In this document: positions 60,955 through 64,000 of the stretch, piece after piece
Layout: each line of letters begins with the position of its first letter
How positions within the stretch are numbered: the stretch's first letter is position 1
Source of the DNA: an uncultured Oscillospiraceae bacterium
GTDB taxonomy: Bacteria > Bacillota > Clostridia > Oscillospirales > Oscillospiraceae
DNA length: 64,000 bases
Assembly: GCA_910587255.1 (NCBI GenBank)
Contig: CAJUKT010000088.1
Coordinates: forward strand, 1 to 64,000
Reading direction: 5' to 3'
The notes under the pieces: model-generated
The model's database searches: none
What the model was told of the DNA's origin: nothing
The model's input: only the letters and a program-made list of their open reading frames with translations
Translations under genes and position numbers: made by a program

Positions 60955-61324
60955 GGAAATCATGGTGTCCCCCCTGCCAAAGACCTGGATTCTGGATCTG
61001 GACGGAACGATTGTCAAGCATAACGGCTACAAGCTGGATGGATACGACAGCTTTTTGCCCGGGGCGGAGCAGTTTTTGCGGGATATCCCCCGGGAGGACA
61101 TGGTGGTATTCCTCACCTCCCGGACAGAGGAGTACCGCAGCCTTACGGAGGGCTTTCTGCGGGCGCAGGGCGTGCGCTATGACGGCATCATCTTCGGCGC
61201 GCCTTATGGAGAGCGGATCCTGATTAACGACCGAAAGCCCTCCGGGCTGGCCATGGCCATTGCGGTCAACGCACAGCGGGACAGGTTTATGGACTTGGCT
61301 TTCGTGCGCAACGAGGCGCTGTGA
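60947..61324 (+). CDS. HAD-family phosphatase
   Basis: A 125-residue HAD phosphatase with the nucleophile motif LDLDGTIVKH, then VFLTSRTEE and FGAPYGERILINDRKP. It is smaller than typical enzymes of the class. It may remove one phosphate from a bisphosphorylated sugar, as GmhB does in heptose synthesis. Overlaps the preceding gene by eight bases and sits three bases from the next. Confidence 0.78.
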   Translation: MREEIMVSPLPKTWILDLDGTIVKHNGYKLDGYDSFLPGAEQFLRDIPREDMVVFLTSRTEEYRSLTEGFLRAQGVRYDGIIFGAPYGERILINDRKPSGLAMAIAVNAQRDRFMDLAFVRNEAL

Positions 61325-61327
61325 GAG

Positions 61328-62362
61328 ATGCTGCGGAGGGTCAAGGAAGCGGTGAAGCGGATGCCGCTGCTGGCGATGACCGGGGTGTTCGTCCTCCGGG
61401 TGCTGCGGGGCTTTGATACATACAGGCGCATCCTGCAAGCGTGCCCGGCGCAAGAGGCTGGCAATATCTACTTCATGGATTACGACGGCTCAGGGGATAC
61501 GTACTTGACCTGCGGGTACCTGGCTTACAAGGGTATGATCGGGCCGAAGGACGCATTTGTTGGCTCCGGCGGGCTGTCGCTGAAAATCGGGAAGCTGTTT
61601 GGATTTGGACGCTTTGTGGCGGTGGAGCCCAAAGCGGCGCTGAACGTGCGCGTAATGGAGCGGTTTTTGGGGAAACGGCTGGAGCTGCGCCCGCTGCTCT
61701 ATGAGTCGGAGTATTTGGAGTATTCCGGGATCCTTCGGTTTATGTCGGGGTACCGGGGACTGGACTTTATGTCCATGCTCAAGATCGGGATGGATATCAA
61801 CTGCGGATTGGACTATGAAGAGGGGACGTGGACACAGCCGGAGTTTCCCTGGACGCCCGAGGAGGTGGAGGAGATATTCCAGGTCCATGGCCTTCGCCCG
61901 GGGAAAACGGCCCTGATTGCGCCCTATGCCGGGAAAAACGATATGTGGGGAATCCCAGCCGGTTTTTATGAAAAGCTGGCGCAGCAGCTTCTTATGGAAG
62001 GCTTTACGGTGTGCACAAATTCTTATGATCCGCAAAGGGAGCCCGCAGTGCCGGGGACGGCCCCGATTCTGATCCCCCACCGCCTGATGAGGGCGTTCTG
62101 CGAAAAAGCGGGATGCTTTATTGGCCTGCGCAGCGGATTGTGCGACATTGTCTCTGCCGCGAAAGATTGCAAAAAAATTATTTTGTACGGCGAGATGACG
62201 ATTCCCTCGGCCTCCGCCTCCCATCAGGAATTCTTTTCACTGGACGCGATGGGACTGTGCGGCGATTGCCTGGAAGTGGCATATAAGAGCGGTCAAAAGG
62301 ATGAAATCGTTTCGCAGCTCGTCAGTGCGGCCAAAGCGCATGCGGACCGTCTATGTATATAG
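61328..62362 (+). CDS. Glycosyltransferase-like protein (GT-B/GT9-like)
   Basis: A 344-residue protein with an N-terminal FMDYDGSGDTYLTCGYLA segment and a C-terminal half reading KTALIAPYAGKNDMWGIPAGFYEKLAQQL and CFIGLRSGLCDIVSAAKDCKKIILYG, which resembles heptosyltransferase-type GT9 enzymes. The distant similarity leaves the substrate open; its place beside isomerase, phosphatase and nucleotidyltransferase fits a heptose-like donor. Confidence 0.72.
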   Translation: MLRRVKEAVKRMPLLAMTGVFVLRVLRGFDTYRRILQACPAQEAGNIYFMDYDGSGDTYLTCGYLAYKGMIGPKDAFVGSGGLSLKIGKLFGFGRFVAVEPKAALNVRVMERFLGKRLELRPLLYESEYLEYSGILRFMSGYRGLDFMSMLKIGMDINCGLDYEEGTWTQPEFPWTPEEVEEIFQVHGLRPGKTALIAPYAGKNDMWGIPAGFYEKLAQQLLMEGFTVCTNSYDPQREPAVPGTAPILIPHRLMRAFCEKAGCFIGLRSGLCDIVSAAKDCKKIILYGEMTIPSASASHQEFFSLDAMGLCGDCLEVAYKSGQKDEIVSQLVSAAKAHADRLCI

Positions 62363-62478
62363 GGATTTGGGCGGGAAACCGAAGGAGACGTTGAAAAGCA
62401 GCGCCTTATCACCGGGCGGAAGCGGGGAGCTGTAGGCAAATGTTATCCGATTCTGTTTCAATGCGGAAGGAGAGCCTT
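62363..62478. other. 116-base gap before the radical SAM gene
   Basis: No gene or hairpin of note. It carries the ribosome-binding site AAGGAGA for the next gene. No strong promoter boxes seen. Confidence 0.4.
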
Positions 62479-64000
62479 ATGCGGATTGCAGTGATTGAAC
62501 AGGGGCACAGAGAGTATCTTTTGGACACGTTTGCCCGGCATCCAGATTTTGCGGCGGAGATAGTCTGCTTTGCCGAGGAGAAACCGTCGGCGCAATCGTA
62601 CCGGGAGTTCCCGGTCATCCCGCTTTCAGAGCTGAAAGGGTGCGGGTGCGACGCCGTTTTGGTTGCGGTCAGTCACAATCATCACTTGTCACGCCTGCTG
62701 ACAAGGCTGCATGATGAAAAGGTGGCAAACGTCCACGTGCTTCGGCTGTTTGCGCTGGATACCCATGCGGATTTCATCGCCGGCGGGAAATTTGACCCGG
62801 CCTGTGTGGAGCAGATGCCCGGACAGGGGGAGAAGCCCTACTTGGTCCACCTGGAAACGCATGTGTGCGACCACTGCAATTTAAACTGCAAGGCCTGCAA
62901 TAATTTCTCCCCCTTTGTGACGGAGCCGGAGGTGGCGGATATCGCGCAGTTTGACGCAGACTTACGGCAGTTGGCCAAATTGTTTTCCAACATCGGGCGC
63001 TTTTTCCTGCTGGGCGGGGAGCCCCTTTTAGAGCCGGAGCGCTGCGGGGAAATGGCCGGAATTGTTCGCCGGTACTTCCCAGATACGGAGCTGCGGGTGC
63101 TGACCAATGCCCTGCTGGTACAGAAAATGACGCCGGAATTTTGGAGCTGCCTCCGGGAGAATGATGCGGTTGTGCACATTTCAGTGTACCCGCCGGTGTT
63201 GGAGCGGCTGGAAGAGATTGAAGCCACGCTTCGGGCCTATGGGGTGAAGTATCTCCTGGCAAGAAAGGTAGAGAGGTTTGTAAAGCGGCTGACATTGTAT
63301 CCCTTTGAGGACGCAGGGTTTAACAATGACAGGTGTGGGTCTGCGGGCTGCCATTACCTGCGGGGCGGGGGCTTGGCCAAGTGCCCGGATGGGATTCTGG
63401 TGGGGAATATGGCGCCTGCGCTGGGCTGTTCGCCCGAGGCGCTACGAGATGGGAAGGTAATCAATATTGCCCAGGAGGACGACGGATGGGAGGTCATCCG
63501 CCGCCTGGATTCCCCGTGTGATTTGTGCCGGCGATGCACCCACCGCCGGTTGGAGACGATCACGTGGGAGCCGGTGAAAGGCGCGGCGGACGCAGCAGAT
63601 TGGTTGATCGAAAACCGCCTTGAGTATGAGAATAGAAAGCTCAGCGGACAGCTCCGGGAAGCGGCTGAACAGAAGGAGAAGGCGGAGGCTGCGCTGCGGG
63701 ATGCCGCCGGCAAGATGAACCAGCAGGAGGCCATGCTGCGGGATGCCGCCGGCAAGATGAATCAGCAGGAGGCCATGCTGCGGAATGCCTCCGACAGGGT
63801 GAGCAGGCAGGAGGAGGAGCTGCGCCGCGCCTACCATAAGGCAAACGAACAGGGCGAGGAGCTGCGCTGTGCCAGGCAAAGCGCCAAAGAATTGGAGGCG
63901 CAGTTACAGGAGGAGCGACTGGCGCTGTCGGCGGCGGAGCAAAACGTCTCTGAGCTGAAAAAAGCGGTGGCCGATGGGGAGCACAATTTAGAGATGAAGT
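62479..64000 (+). CDS. Radical SAM protein with coiled-coil repeats, 3' end cut by the window
   Basis: At least 507 residues, open to the right edge. The first 110 residues form a small nucleotide-binding-like domain. A radical SAM core follows with the Fe-S motif CNLNCKAC (about residue 135), FFLLGGEPLLEPE, and a late Cys cluster (CDLCRRC). From about residue 380 the sequence is a coiled coil with three 14-residue repeats (LRDAAGKMNQQEAM) at 63694-63819. Enzymes of this type modify sugars or peptides. As part of the glycan operon it may alter a surface glycan component. Confidence 0.83.
   Translation, partial: MRIAVIEQGHREYLLDTFARHPDFAAEIVCFAEEKPSAQSYREFPVIPLSELKGCGCDAVLVAVSHNHHLSRLLTRLHDEKVANVHVLRLFALDTHADFIAGGKFDPACVEQMPGQGEKPYLVHLETHVCDHCNLNCKACNNFSPFVTEPEVADIAQFDADLRQLAKLFSNIGRFFLLGGEPLLEPERCGEMAGIVRRYFPDTELRVLTNALLVQKMTPEFWSCLRENDAVVHISVYPPVLERLEEIEATLRAYGVKYLLARKVERFVKRLTLYPFEDAGFNNDRCGSAGCHYLRGGGLAKCPDGILVGNMAPALGCSPEALRDGKVINIAQEDDGWEVIRRLDSPCDLCRRCTHRRLETITWEPVKGAADAADWLIENRLEYENRKLSGQLREAAEQKEKAEAALRDAAGKMNQQEAMLRDAAGKMNQQEAMLRNASDRVSRQEEELRRAYHKANEQGEELRCARQSAKELEAQLQEERLALSAAEQNVSELKKAVADGEHNLEMK
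63694..63819 (+). repeat. Three tandem 42-bp repeats in the radical SAM gene
   Basis: The first two units (63694-63735, 63736-63777) differ at one base and encode LRDAAGKMNQQEAM. The third encodes LRNASDRVSRQEEE. Such tandem units can change in number by slippage and alter coiled-coil length. Confidence 0.85.

Noticed and set aside
1..64000. CRISPR arrays, tRNA and rRNA genes
   Set aside because: No regular short repeats with spacers and no cloverleaf or rRNA-like sequence was recognised by eye.

Overview
The window is a 64 kb piece of a GC-rich Bacillota genome. Shine-Dalgarno sites are strong, and the gene families (MobP-type relaxase, VirB4/VirD4 conjugation genes, LytTR two-component system, EpsG, clostridial GH3 enzymes) point to a gut clostridium, most likely Oscillospirales. 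That placement is inference, because no rRNA or other marker gene is present. Most of the window is an integrative conjugative element (ICE) that is truncated on the left; the rest is chromosomal-looking DNA with a phase-switch locus and a surface-glycan operon.

Positions 1-21620 are the ICE transfer and maintenance core. It holds the VirB4 C-terminus, a YolD/Y-family polymerase pair on the minus strand, a PP-loop enzyme, an M23 peptidoglycan hydrolase, a series of accessory proteins, a ribbon-helix-helix protein, a probable oriT, a relaxase with Sel1 repeats, a Toprim/primase-like protein and the VirD4 coupling protein. The VirD4 gene is split by a 2.6 kb group II intron encoding a reverse transcriptase/maturase. 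Many unrelated accessory proteins, and the relaxase, end in the same short tail (roughly G-P-[TSA]-M).

Positions 21774-34936 look like metabolic cargo: a LytTR response regulator and GHKL sensor kinase, then three family 3 glycoside hydrolases (two with permuted domain order and membrane anchors, one canonical and cytoplasmic), a lipoprotein with a carbohydrate-binding-like domain, and a frameshifted GtrA-like gene. The kinase pair probably controls import or cleavage of a plant or host glycoside.

Positions 35135-43577 form the integration end: a sigma-like factor, a 430-base structured non-coding region, a DUF2325 protein, three tandem large serine recombinase genes (the middle one lacks the catalytic domain) and a metallophosphoesterase. 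An IS110 element (about 43.6-45.1 kb) follows. Positions 45156-51739 hold two copies of a four-gene cassette (DUF1016, low-molecular-weight phosphatase, a 74-residue protein, SGNH hydrolase). Between them lie an AT-rich DUF3800 gene and the remains of a MobV mobilizable element. Each copy ends in an identical 41-bp sequence.

Positions 52256-54622 contain a complete tyrosine recombinase followed by a 286-bp segment bounded by inverted repeats. The segment carries a strong promoter that now points away from the two downstream surface-protein genes, plus a terminator. This looks like an invertible promoter in the OFF orientation. Positions 54725-64000 carry EpsG (minus strand), then a glycan operon led by a tyrosine-recombinase paralog that has lost its catalytic residues, followed by glycosyltransferases, a nucleotidyltransferase-kinase fusion, a SIS isomerase, a HAD phosphatase and a truncated radical SAM protein. 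No CRISPR array or tRNA gene was seen.
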